Assembly (NCBI GenBank): GCA_949752745.1 | Contig: OX457028.1 | Span: 2,819,498 to 2,883,497, forward strand | From: Protula sp. h YS-2021 | Taxonomy: Eukaryota; Annelida; Polychaeta; Sabellida; Serpulidae | Reading direction: 5' to 3' | Length of the DNA: 64,000 nucleotides | Part shown: piece by piece, positions 35,381-45,640 of the stretch | Position numbering within the stretch: position 1 is the first letter of the stretch | Layout of the letters: every line of letters starts with the position of its first letter | Notes under the pieces: generated by a model | What the model saw: the letters and a program-made list of their open reading frames with translations, nothing else | Database searches by the model: none | Told to the model about the DNA's origin: nothing | Program-made: the position numbers and the translations under genes

Positions 35381-35562
35381 ATGCCGCTGAAAAAAGGGTG
35401 CATTAAAAAGACAAAGGTCCCAGAGAAGTTCGTTGATCGGCAGCGCTACAGAGCAGGTGACGTTGTGCTTCACATGTATAGAGGGAAGTGGTGGCCTGCA
35501 CGTGTGGAAGGCCGGGACCCTGACGGAAGTATAGAAGTCTCGTTTTGCGGTTTTGACTTTGC
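35381..35562 (+). CDS. PWWP-domain protein, copy 2, coding exon 1
   Basis: Same exon as 33113-33294 with the same splice sites. Differences at protein level are Arg20 for Leu and Pro39 for Ser, so this copy reads GKWWPARV, a canonical WWP core. That motif, with the G-D-V-V strand before and F-x-G after, supports the PWWP assignment. Likely nuclear chromatin reader. Confidence 0.82.
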
Positions 35563-35816
35563 GTAAGTTCTTTAACATTTTTCTATTGCTTTCCTGTAAA
35601 ACCAGGTTGATTTAGATTCCCTTTTGTTTTTGCGTGTTCTTGTGGAATGATGACGTCCTATTCGCCGAAATTATACTTTTGTAGAGTTGAAAGACCAGTG
35701 TATTGTAGCATTGTTTTGCTCCTGTAATAACTGAAAAAAACTTGACAAGGACAGAAGTGACGTCCTTACAGCCGCTGAGAGTGATGCATGATTTCAAAAC
35801 ATTCTTTCATTTTTAG

Positions 35817-35875
35817 TCCGGAGACAGTTTCCGATCCCAGGAAGCTCAAACCGTTTCCTATGGCTGTGGGAATTG
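35817..35875 (+). CDS. PWWP-domain protein, copy 2, coding exon 2
   Basis: Identical in layout and coding to 33550-33608; acceptor TTTTTAG, donor ATTG|GTAATA. Confidence 0.78.
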
Positions 35876-36393
35876 GTAATATGTTATTAAGAAATGACAG
35901 ATTTTTTTCCTTCCCTGTGATTGGGTTAAATGTCTGTTTTGTCGTTTTATGGTTTGCCAATCTCCGTTTCCGTTGAGTTTTGCATGATAGTGCTTCATAA
36001 GTTTGCAGGTTCGATTATCTAGCCGGAAGCATCAGACCCAAAAGGACTTGTATTTTTTCAGTATCCTAGAAGAAGTGCTTAATCCCTGTATTGCCAGTTG
36101 CACGTTCTCATTGCTAAACGGACTGTATATGCGAGATTTTACTTATTTGTATACCACCTATTTTTAAATTTTCTCTTAGTTGTCTGTTCCCTCTGTAACT
36201 TGCGTGGAAGGGAAATTGAAGTGACCATTGTGTACGTGTAATTTTTGTGCTCACGCTTTGGAATTATGAAAAAGTATCGTTTTTCTTTACGCACTGTGTG
36301 TTTTCGCATGGTTTTTGGGAATGATTTATGTGCGTCTAAACTTGTATGGAATGAAATGTGAAATGATTAAGCATTCCGTGATTTTTTCTGCAG

Positions 36394-36597
36394 AAGAGGT
36401 GTCTAAATACCCCGGGAAGGGATACATCAAGGCCTGGGCAGAAGCCACAAAGAGGTTATGCGGCAGAGATCAGAGCCACTTGACCCATTTTGTGGGTGAA
36501 ATTGTTGGGGGACCGGTTAAAGATGACAGTTTGGATGTTAACCAAGCCTATAGACAGATTAAGAAAGCAGCGGAAAATATCCCTGCGCCGGTTTCAG
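36394..36597 (+). CDS. PWWP-domain protein, copy 2, coding exon 3
   Basis: Acceptor TTTTCTGCAG, donor TTTCAG|GTAATT. It encodes the end of the PWWP domain (residues 81-103) and a helical, charged segment ending ENIPAPVS. Unlike copy 1 it has its own donor and continues to exon 4 in phase 1. Confidence 0.78.
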
Positions 36598-36966
36598 GTA
36601 ATTACAGGTGGACGAATATACAACATATATTTTGCTTGGCGCGTATTTCTCGTTTCATTCAACATTTCATTTTGTCTGTGTGAGTGTGATCCGAAGGGCA
36701 GTTTCATTATTTTACTGAACCGGAACTTGCAAGACTGAAGCGAAACGGACTGTTGTCAGAATTTTGAACGTGCGTGTCCTGTGCGGCTAAGCTTTAAATT
36801 ATTCAAGGATGAAATAAGGACGTTATAGTTTATGACTCGGCTGTTACATTAACATTGGCATTGGAAGAAAAGTAACCACAGAGTTTAAAATAATTTTAAA
36901 AACATCTGTTCATTTCGCTTGCACAGATTAACTGGTTGACATTTTCATACAATATCCCTGTTGCAG

Positions 36967-37212
36967 CGATCGAAAGGCATGACACAGAAGTTACGGTCAC
37001 CATTGGGGAGAGGGTGGCGCAATCCGAAGAACGTAGTTCGGACAGCGATTGCGTCATTACGGGCGCCGATACCACGTCAAAAGAGCTTTGTGAGAGACCA
37101 GTGAAAAGGGAAGAGGGGGCACACACACATTCATCGCAGGGCGAAAAAGACACAAAACTCTCAGCGAATGCGGAATCGGCTGTTGAAGGGGCATCTTCTG
37201 AGAAGTTGCTGG
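36967..37212 (+). CDS. PWWP-domain protein, copy 2, coding exon 4
   Basis: Acceptor TCCCTGTTGCAG, donor TGCTGG|GTAAGT. It encodes 81 full codons of acidic, Ser/Glu-rich sequence (GERVAQSEERSSDSDC, SAVEGASSEKLL) with no recognised fold, typical of a disordered linker. The exon was duplicated to 37600-37850, where the copy has lost the acceptor, gained a TGA and lost six bases. Confidence 0.7.
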
Positions 37213-37588
37213 GTAAGTGATGATTTTGCGTTTTTAAAGGGTAAGAATTGTTGCTGATATGTGTCGGAAGGAGTATCGTGATATGTGTAACACTAGTGCA
37301 GATTTGGTCAAGCCAACCAGGTGTTGGCGTTTTAAAGAATTCAAAACATTTTTCGTGCGTTATGGTTGTCGGCGAAACGAACTGCTTATCAGTGCCCACT
37401 GCTGTGATTGTAAGAGTTTTGTACAGTTCAGCTTTGAATTGAAGATGAAATGTGAAGGTTATTCCTGGGCGCTTCATGGTCTCTTCAAAGGTAGTTGCTA
37501 TTTTGACTTGATGTGAAGTTGTCAGTGTCTCTGTCGTACGAACTCGCAGTGATTTAGCGTTTGTAATAACAGTGTTATACTTTTTCAG

Positions 37589-37641
37589 AAAATGTCCCCG
37601 TTGCTGCAATCGGAAGCCGTGACACAGAAGTCGCGGTCTGA
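37589..37641 (+). CDS. PWWP-domain protein, copy 2, possible terminal exon
   Basis: Acceptor TATACTTTTTCAG. In phase with exon 4 it reads ENVPVAAIGSRDTEVAV and stops at TGA 37639-37641, closing a 247-residue protein. It uses the start of the duplicated exon 4, whose original acceptor (TTGCAG) became TTGCTG; the used AG lies 19 bases upstream. The downstream rest of the duplicate is then non-coding. The gene may instead continue to exons I did not recognise. Confidence 0.5.
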
Positions 37642-38061
37642 GTTGGGGAGGGGGTGGCGCAATCCGAAGAACGTAGTTCGGACAGCGATTGCGTCATTAC
37701 GGGCGCCGATACCACGTCAAAAGAGCTTTGTGAGGGACCAGTGAAAAGGGGGCACACACACATTCATCGCAGGGCGAAAAAGACACAAAACTCTCAGCGA
37801 ATGCGGAATCGGCTGTTGAAGGGGCATCTTCGGAGAAGATGCTGGGTAAGTGAGGCTTTTGCATTTATAAAGCATTTATAAAGGGTAAGAGAATTGTTGC
37901 TGAGGTGTGTCGGAAGGAGTATATTGATATATGTAGCAGTAATGCAGATTTGGTCAAGCAAACCAGGTGTTGGCATTTTAAAGAATTCAAAACATTTTTC
38001 GTGCGTTATGGTTGTCGGCGAAACGGACTGCTTATCAATGCCCACTGCTGTGATTCCGGAA

Positions 38062-38201
38062 GACCATGAGGGCAATTACTGCTGCTGTCCTATTTGGATT
38101 TTGCATGTTAAATCCTGCTAAGGCATTGCTTAAGCACTGCCTAAGCAGGATTTCACTTGCAAAATCCAAGTACGGCGGCAGCAGTAGTGGCCCTCCAGGT
38201 C
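38062..38201. repeat. 140-bp near-perfect palindrome (hairpin)
   Basis: Arms of about 70 bp meet at GCTTAAGC (38128-38135) with almost no loop. Paired blocks include GGATTTTGCA with TGCAAAATCC and AAATCCTGC with GCAGGATTT. Mismatches are scattered. It could be a small foldback element or the template of a long hairpin RNA. A weaker pairing may extend a little beyond both ends. Confidence 0.85.
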
Positions 38202-38738
38202 TTCGCTTATATCACATAAATGCATTTACCACTTGCTTGTATAACTCTCATGTCTGTCATTTTGCTTTGTTGCAGAAGCTTCTGGACTTGTTTGCAGGAT
38301 GGTAGAGAGGCCTGGAGGGGTAGATGCGGAGGTATTTGCGGGACATGAAATTGCGACATGTGTTTTGAGGGATGTGCTAGAGCACTGCTTGTGGGGAATA
38401 TGTGGCCTATGCACACTGCTCTAGTTTGCATTTCACTTTTCTCTCATAAAGTGACCGACTGTAAATTTATGAAAGTAGCGGTGATGGGCAGTACGGGCAA
38501 GTTTCATGTGACAGGGTCACAAAAGCTGCCAAGTTTGCCGATGTGTTTAAAAAAGAAATACTTGCTTCGTAGATTTCGCGTGGGTGCACTATATTTCGCA
38601 TAGTTATGGATGTGTGCGTACATTTAGCTTGTCAGTTCGAAAGTTTTAACTGTGCTATTTACAGTTCACTGTTCTTATGCGAAGTGACCGACTTTAAAGT
38701 TATGAGCATTGCGAAATTGGGTAGTACAAGTAAATTGT

Positions 38739-38970
38739 ATGTGACAGAATCTCAAAACTTCCAAATTTTGCTGGTGTTTCTGTAAGAACATTTTGGTGTT
38801 CGCACATTTCGCGTGGTCGTGTACGTACACTTGGCTTGTCAGTTCGAAAGCTTTTTAACTGTGTTATTTGCAGTTCGCTTTCTCACACCAAGTGACCGAC
38901 TTTGGTACGTACAAAACCATGCGAAATGTGCGAGCATCAAAATGTTCTTATTCACAGAAACATCGACAAA
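38739..38970. repeat. hairpin unit 1 of the higher-order repeat (right arm shortened)
   Basis: ATGTGACAGAATCTC...GTACGTAC on the left, inverted copy GTACGTACAAAACCATGCG...AAACATCGAC on the right. The right arm ends early compared with units 2-4. Confidence 0.75.
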
Positions 38971-39577
38971 AGAAACTATTTTGGGGACATTTCGCTGTGA
39001 TGACATGTTTTTGGGATTCTGTTTTGGTTTACACAAGTGCGGGGAATTTTCTGTGTATCGCTTTTCCCATGCAGTTCACTGTTCTTATACAAAGTGACCG
39101 ATTTGAATTTATGAACGTCGCGGGATTAGATAGTACGGGCAATTTTCATGTATCGGGTTTTCAAAAACCTGCCAGATTTCCCGAGGTATTTAGGAAGTGT
39201 TTGGGTTCGTACATTTCGCATGGTTATGTGCGTTCGCGTATCAGTTTGAAAGTTTCAATGTGTTATTTGCATTTAATTTTTCTCGTATAAAGTGACCGAC
39301 TGTAAATTTATGAAAGTGGCGGCGATGGGTAGTACGGGCAAGTTTCATGTGACAAGGTCACAAAAGCTGCCAAGTTTGCCGATGTGTTAAAAAAAAATTC
39401 TTGCTTCGTAGATTTTGCGTGGTTGCACTATATTTCGCATGGTTGTGGATGTATGCGTACATTTCGCTTGTCAGTTCGAAAGTATTAACTGTGTTATTTG
39501 CAGTTCACTGCTCCTATACGAAGTGGCCGACTTTAAATTTATGAGCGTTACGAAATTGGGTAGTACGCGTAAATGAC

Positions 39578-39840
39578 ATGTGACAGGGTCTCAAAAGTTG
39601 CAAATTTTGCTGATGTTTCTGTGAGTAAGAACATTTTGGTGTTCGCACATTTCGCATGTTTGTGTACGTACATTTCGCTTGTCAAGTCGAAAGCTTTAAC
39701 TGCGTTATTTTCAGTTCACTTTTCTCACACCAAGTGACCGGCTTTAGTACGTACAAAACCATGCGAAATGTGCGAACACCAAAATATTCTAATTCACAGA
39801 AACATCGACAAAATTTTCGAAGTTTGAGACCCTGTCACAT
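39578..39840. repeat. hairpin unit 2
   Basis: ATGTGACAGGGTCTC begins the left arm and GAGACCCTGTCACAT ends the right arm. The arms are about 95-110 bp with few mismatches around a loop that includes CACCAAGTGACC. Confidence 0.85.
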
Positions 39841-40584
39841 ACATGGTTATGCACGTACATTTCGTATGTGATATTTTAGGACACAGGGATAACGTTCAGT
39901 TGCGGGCCTACATTTCAAATTTTTACAAGAAAAATAGAAAGGCGGATGAAGCTTGAGATCCGTTTGAAAAAAGAAACTATTTTGGGGACATTTCGCTGTG
40001 ATGTCATGTTTGTGGGATTCTGTTTTGGTTTACACAAGTGCGGGGAATTTTCTGTGTATCACTTTTCCCGTGCAGTTCACTGTTCTTATACGAAGTGACC
40101 GACTTTAAATTTATGAACGTCGCGGGGCTGGGTAGTACGGGCAATTTTCATGTAACGGGGTCTCAAAACCTGCCAGATTTGCCGAGGTATTTAAAAAGAA
40201 TTGTTTGGGTTCGTACATTTCGCATGGTTATGTGCGTTCGCGTATCAGTTTGAAAGTTTCAATGTGTTAGTTGCATTTAATTTTTCTCGTATAAAGTGAC
40301 CGACTGTAAATTTATGAAAGTGGCGGTGATGGGTAGTACGGGCAAGTTTCATGTGACAGGGTCACAAAAGCTGCCAAGTTTGCCGATGTGTTAAAAAAAA
40401 GAAATTCTCGCTTCGTAGATTTCGCGTGGTTGCACTATATTTCGCATGGTTGTATATGTGTGCGTACATTTCGCTTGTCAGTTCGAAAGTATTAACTGTG
40501 TTATTTGCAGTTCACTGCTCCTAAACGAAGTGGCCGACTTTAAATTTTTGAGCGTTGCGAGATTGGGTAGTACGCGTAAATGAC

Positions 40585-40846
40585 ATGTGACAGGGTCTCA
40601 AAAGTTGCAAATTTTGCTGATGTTTCTGTGAGTAAGAACATTTTGGTGTTCGCACATTTCGCATGGTTGTGTAAGTACATTTCGCTTGTCAATTCGAAAG
40701 CTTTAACTGCGTTATTTTCAGTTCACTTTTCTCACACCAAGTGACCGACTTAAGTACGTACAAAACCATGCGAAATGTGCGAACACCAAAATGTTCTAAT
40801 TCACAGAAACATCGACAAAATTTTCGAAGTTTGAGACCCTGTCACA
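40585..40846. repeat. hairpin unit 3
   Basis: Same structure as 39578-39840, shifted by 1007 bp, with a few substitutions. Confidence 0.85.
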
Positions 40847-41561
40847 TACATGGTTGTGGACGTACGTTTCGCATGTGATGTTTTAGGGCACAGGGACAAA
40901 GTTCAGTTGCGAGCATACCTTTCAAATTTTTACAAGAAAAATAAATAGGCGGATGAAGCTTCAGATCCATTTAAGAAAAAGAAACTATTTCGGGGACATT
41001 TCGCTGTGATGACATGTTTGTGGGATTCTGTTTTGGTTTACACAAGTGCGGGGAGTGTTCTTTGTATCACTTTCACATGCAGTTCACTGTTCTTATACGA
41101 AGTGACCGACTTTAAATTTATGAACGTCGCGGGGCTGGGTAGTACGGGCAATTTTCATACAACGGGGTCTCAAAACCTGCCAAATTTGCCGAGGTATTTA
41201 AAAAGAAGTGCTTGGGTTCGTACATTTCGCATGGTTATGTGCGTTCGCGTATCAATTTGAAAGTTTCAATGTGTTATTTGCATTTGATTTTTCTCGTATA
41301 AAGTGACTGACTGTAAATTTATGAAAGTGGCGGCGATGGGTAGTACGGGCAAGTTTCATGTGACAGGGTCACAAAGCTGCCAAGTTTGCCGATGTGTTTA
41401 TAAAAGAAATACTTGCGTCGTAGATTTCGCGTGGTTGCACTATATTTTGCATGGTTGTGTATGAGCGTACATTTCGCTTGTCAGTTCGAAAGTTCACTGT
41501 TCGGAGTGACCAATTTCAAAGTTTATGAACGTTGCGAGATTGGGTAGTACGAGCATATGGT

Positions 41562-41830
41562 ATGTTACAGAGCCTCAAAACTTGGAAATTTTGCCGATGT
41601 TGCCGTGATTAAGTAAATTTTGGTGTTCGCACATTTTGCATGGTTGTGTACGTACATTTCGCATGTCAGTTTGAAAGGTTTGTGTTATTTGCAGTTCACT
41701 TTTCTCATACGAAGTCACCGACTTTAGTACGTACACATCCGTGCAAAATGTGCGAAACCAAAATGTGCTTATTTACAGAAACATCGGCAAAATTTTCGGC
41801 AAAATTTTCAAAAGTTTGAGACCGTGTCAC
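41562..41830. repeat. hairpin unit 4 (diverged)
   Basis: The same arms with more substitutions and an internal duplication of AAAATTTTC near 41790-41810. Confidence 0.75.
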
Positions 41831-42659
41831 TTACATGGTTGTTATACGTACATTTCGCATGATTGTGTGTGAACGTGCATTTCGCTTGTCAGTTCAAAAA
41901 TTTTACCTGTGTTATTTCAAAAGTTCACTATTATTATACGAAGTGACCGACTAAATTTATGAACGTCGCGAGAAGGGCGTACGCGCAAACGTGACAGGAC
42001 CTCAAATCTTGGAAATTAACCGATGTTTCCGTGATTAAAAAATTTTGGTGTTCGCACATTTCGCATGGTTTTGTACGTACATTTCGCATGTCAGTTTGAA
42101 AGTTTTAATTGTGTTATTTTCAGTTCACTTTTCTCATACGAAGTCACCGACTTTAAATTTATGAACGTCACGAGATGGGGTAGTACACCCAAGTTGTGTT
42201 GCAGGGTCCCTAAACTTGCAAATTTTGTGCATGGTTGTGTACGTACATTTCGCATGTTAGTTTGAAAGTTTCAGCTGTGTATTTTGTTTTCTTTAGAAAG
42301 CTTTTATGTGGTTTATATTCCATTGCCTCACGTTTTTTCGGTCTATCATTTGAAATTTTAACTAGTACATATAACACTGAGCTTGAAAATAAGATAGAGT
42401 TGGTTATTTACAAATCACGGTTATATCAGTAGGGGATTTTGTTGTATTATTTTTTTCTGTATTTTGGTTTTATTTTAAAAGAGTTTTGTTTTTAAACATT
42501 CATCTGTATAAATCTGTATTTTGTTTTTAAACAATTCATCTGTATAATATAAATCTATGTTTTTAAACATTCATCTGTTTTAATATCTTTTGTACTGCTC
42601 TTCAATATTTTGTAACTCTTCAATTAATGTTAAATAGTTTATGTATAGAAATGAAAGAA

Positions 42660-42665
42660 AATAAA
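42660..42665 (+). promoter_or_regulatory. candidate poly(A) signal AATAAA
   Basis: AATAAA lies in AT-rich sequence just after the higher-order repeat and 430 bp before the right end of the mobile unit; a second ATAAAA-rich stretch follows at about 42690. It is 5 kb beyond the last likely PWWP stop, so assignment to that gene is only an inference. Confidence 0.3.
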
Positions 42666-43100
42666 TATTACATTGGGATTATGGTGAAAATAAAAGAAAA
42701 CAAACTCTACGCTTGTTTGGCTTTTATTTAGTGTTTCCCTAATACTCTTTTACAGAAAGCACGTGGCCTTTGTTTATAAACAAAATCGGTTTGTTTACAT
42801 TTTTTACACAGTCTCGATTCACATCAAACTTATAGTTGCAGATATCAAAAAATGGTGTAAAATATGCAAATTATGTAAACAAAATATTCCGTTTCGCAGG
42901 GTTCATGCTTTGTTAAATTTCTCTTAATCTGTTGTCTTTTATATATTTTCGCTTTCGGAATTGAATGTAAAAAAAATCTACCGAGATTTTCATATACAAC
43001 TTATGTCTGAAAAGTCCCTAATAACGAAGTTAGATTTTTGGCGTACATTTCGCGAGTTGGAGAAGAAATCGCGATTCGTCGTTTGTTTCCCGACATACCT

Positions 43101-44640
43101 GTATACGTGTGTGTGTCTGTGTGTGTGTGTGTGGGTGTGTGTGTCAGTCTGTTGTGAACAAAGTGTTGTGTGCAAGATATCTCGAGAACGAAACGTCCGA
43201 TCGACTTCAAACTTGATCGATATATCCCTTGATTAGGTCGGACGGTTCTATCAACTTTTGACGTACGTCACTTGATTAGGGCAGGCGTATGACGTCATTA
43301 CGTAAAAATCTTGTGTGCGAAATTTCTCTGCCGCTGAACATCGGAGAAAGTTGAAAATTTGGTGGGATTGTTGCTTGGTAAGTCCGAAAGACTCTACAGA
43401 ATTTTTTCGCGAGTAGAACGAACGAATGCGGCGTATGACGTCATCACGTAAAATATGCATGTATTTCGAACAAGATCTTGTGTACAAAATATCTCGATAA
43501 CGGAAAGTCCTATCGACTTCAAATTTTATATGAACATTCCTTGGGTCAGTCGGACGGTTCTATCAACTTTTCACGTGTGTCACATGATTAGGGCGGGCGT
43601 ATGACGTCATTGCGTAAAAATCTTGTGTGCGAAATTTCTCAGCTGCTGAACATCGGAGAAAGTTGAAACTTGGTGGGATTGTTGCTTGGTAGGTCCGAAA
43701 GAATCTACAGAATTTTTTCGCGAGTAGAACGAACGAATGCGGCGTATGACGTCATCACGTAAAATATGTATATATTTGGAACAAGATCTTGTGTACAAAA
43801 TATCTCGATAACGGGAAGTCCTATCGACTTCAAATTTTGTATGAAAATGCCTTGGGTCAGTCGGACGGTTCTGTCAACTTTTCACGCATGTCACGTGATT
43901 AGGGCAGGTGTATGACGTCATCACGTAAAAATCTTGTGTCCGAAATTTCTCAGCTGCTGAACATCGGAGAAAGTTGAAACTTAGTGGGATTGTTGTTTGA
44001 TAGGTCCGAAAGATTCTGTAGAATTTTTTAGCGAGTACAACGAACGAATGCGGCGTATGACATCATCACGTAAAATATGTATATATTATAAACAAGTTCT
44101 TGTGTGCAAAATATATCGATAACGAAAAGTCCTATCGACATCAAATTTTATATGGATATTTCATGAGTCAGTCGGACGGTTCTGTCAACTTTTCACGCAT
44201 GTCACGTGATTAGGGCATTCGTATGACGTCATCACGTAAAAATCTTGTGTGCGAAATTTCTCAGCTGCTTAACATTGGAGAAAGTTGAAACTTGGTGGGA
44301 TTATTGCTTGGTAGGTCCGAAAGAAACTTTAAATTTTTTTCGCGAGTAGAACGAACGAGTGCCAGGTGTGACGTCATCGCGTAAAATATGTGTATATTTA
44401 GAACCAGATCTTGTATGCATAATATCTCTATAACGGAAAGTCATTTCGACTTAAAATTTTATATGGATATTCTTTGGTTCAGTCAGACGACTGTTTCAAC
44501 TTTTGACGGGAAAAAAATTATGTATTCTTAAGCAAAATTTCTCGACATCGAAAGTCGGATCGACTTTAAATTTGGTGTAGTTATTCCTCGGATAAGTCGC
44601 ACGGTTTTGGTTAAACATTATTAAACTCGTGTAGAAAATC
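43101..44640. repeat. 311-bp tandem repeat with regularly spaced TGACGTCA
   Basis: After a GT microsatellite, about 4.5 units contain CTTGTGTGCGAAATTTCTC, GGTGGGATTGTTGCTTGGTA, GAGTAGAACGAACGAATGCG and CCTATCGACTTCAAATTTTA. Each unit holds two TGACGTCA octamers (43290, 43436, 43602, 43747, 43913, 44224, 44369; 44058 is mutated to TGACATCA). The distances alternate 145-146 and 166 bp. This is the core repeat of the outer family G element. Confidence 0.9.
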
Positions 44641-45404
44641 AAGAAAGGTGCATAACGTCAACACTCCTCCCCCCCCCCCCCCCCCCCCGCCTCCCCATTT
44701 TTTGGCTCCTTTGTTATCTAAGCATAGGTGTTATCTACGCTGGGGATTTCAGAAGATTCTCGAGTGTTCCTGCATTCTTTAGAAAGCTTCAAAACAGTGA
44801 CAGCATTACTGTCGGTCCATTGCTATTTGTTAGTGCCTGAAATTAAGCTTTTTGTGCGTTTCTCATCTACGGCTGTTATGTAACATGTCACTCAGTCAAG
44901 GGTCAGTGTCAGTTGTGGTGCATGATAGAGTCGTTATCTTCGAGGTCATGGAATGCTATAGGTCTTAGTAGGTCTAGCTATTGATTTTTGTTTCGCGCAT
45001 ACTTGATTCGGTTGCCAAGGTGTTCTATATATAGGAGCTATTTTGTATCGATTGGCATTGTTTGCGGAAGCGGTCATCTGACATCTTGTGTTATGAGAAG
45101 CAGCTCACCATTTTGGCACCGAAATGCACCCCCCCTCTCCCACCGAGGTGCGTCATCTGATGCGCAGTTATGAAGAATGCCTTTCTAGTGCTATTTGGCC
45201 TATGGGAATGTGGGAAGACAAGGTAGTATATCATGGCTATAACTACACTTAGGATACAGACCGTTACCGTTGCCTTGGGTGAAAGGGTTAGAATTGTGTT
45301 TATAGTTGGACCTACATTAAATAGCTGTGGGGGGGGGGGGGGGGGGGGGGGGAGGCGTGTGGAGGATGATGGTTAGCAAAAAAAAAAAAAAAAACCGACC
45401 GCCT
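44641..45404. other. gene-free stretch with C and G homopolymers
   Basis: A C run of about 20 (44667-44688) and a G run of about 22 (45329-45352) flank unremarkable sequence. No gene seen. Confidence 0.55.
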
Positions 45405-45640
45405 TCAAGACCTGGATAAAAAGTAAGACCCGTTTGTCGTGACCCCTTCCAGATTCGGATAAAAAGACGTACGATAAAACCTGCCTGTCTTGATCAACTT
45501 CCAGACCCGGATAGAAAATGTAGCGTACAGCAAAACTACTATAGTGACCAACTTCAGATCTGGATAAGAAGGGCCTGCAGTAAAACCCGTTTTAGCGACC
45601 ACCTTCCAGACTCGAATGAAAAAAGACGTCCATTTATATG
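45405..45640. repeat. tandem repeat of about 60 bp (ACTTCCAGAyyCGGATAAAAA)
   Basis: Four imperfect units contain CTTCCAGACCTGGATAAAAAG-like sequence followed by AAACC-GTTTT and GTGACCA. It lies near the 3' end of the outer family G element. Confidence 0.7.

Larger units (their letters stand above)
32064..36590 (+). repeat. 2.27-kb tandem duplication containing the PWWP exons
   Basis: Unit 1 runs about 32064-34326 and unit 2 about 34327-36590, colinear at an offset of 2263-2268 bp with very few differences. The junction falls inside exon 3 of the first copy, which removes its downstream exons. The unit joins at AAAAATTAAAAGTGG, present at both starts. Confidence 0.92.
36936..38060 (+). repeat. 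tandem duplication of exon 4 and downstream sequence, with a conserved Cys-rich frame
   Basis: About 36936-37420 is repeated at about 37582-38060 with moderate divergence. Besides exon 4, both copies keep an open frame reading (A)D/EVCRKEY...CW-FKEFKTFFVRYGCRRN...AHCCD (37259-37412 and 37900-38056). Most differences between copies change amino acids, so selection is not evident. No acceptor in the right phase joins it to exon 4. It may be a remnant of an exon with a Cys/His metal-binding motif. Confidence 0.5.
38430..42290. repeat. higher-order tandem repeat, about 1005 bp period
   Basis: Sub-units start near a TTATTTGCAGTTCACT acceptor-like stretch, followed by GAAGTGACCGACTTTAAATT, GGTAGTACGGGCAA and GTGACAGGGTCTCAAAA. 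Landmark sequence GGGACATTTCGCTGTGATG occurs at about 38984, 39988 and 40994, and ATAAAGTGACCGACTG at about 39287, 40293 and 41299, giving a period near 1005 bp. One frame (VTDFKFMNVAGLGSTGNFHV type) is open in several units but broken by stops or one-base shifts in others. I treat the array as non-coding. Confidence 0.8.
29451..43094 (+). mobile_element. 13.6-kb inserted unit carrying PWWP gene copies
   Basis: The left boundary is GTCGGGAAACAAGACGAAT (29451). The right boundary, 43074-43094, is ATTCGTCGTTTGTTTCCCGAC, its inverted copy with a two-base insertion. Both flanks are GT-rich microsatellite. The same left end and 2.1 kb of following sequence recur at 61892 in another microsatellite, which argues that 29451 is a real end. 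Contents: non-coding 29.45-32.06 kb, tandem PWWP copies 32.06-37.64 kb, a partial exon duplication, a 1-kb higher-order repeat with hairpins 38.4-42.3 kb, and a poly(A) signal at 42660. No transposase or target duplication was recognised, so the class is unknown. Confidence 0.6.

Noticed and set aside
38430..42290. Tandem exons encoding a repeated VTDFKFMNVAGLGSTG protein
   Set aside because: Acceptor-like CAG and some donor-like GT sites exist, but several units carry in-frame stops or single-base shifts, and hairpin copies interrupt the order. Kept as a repeat only.
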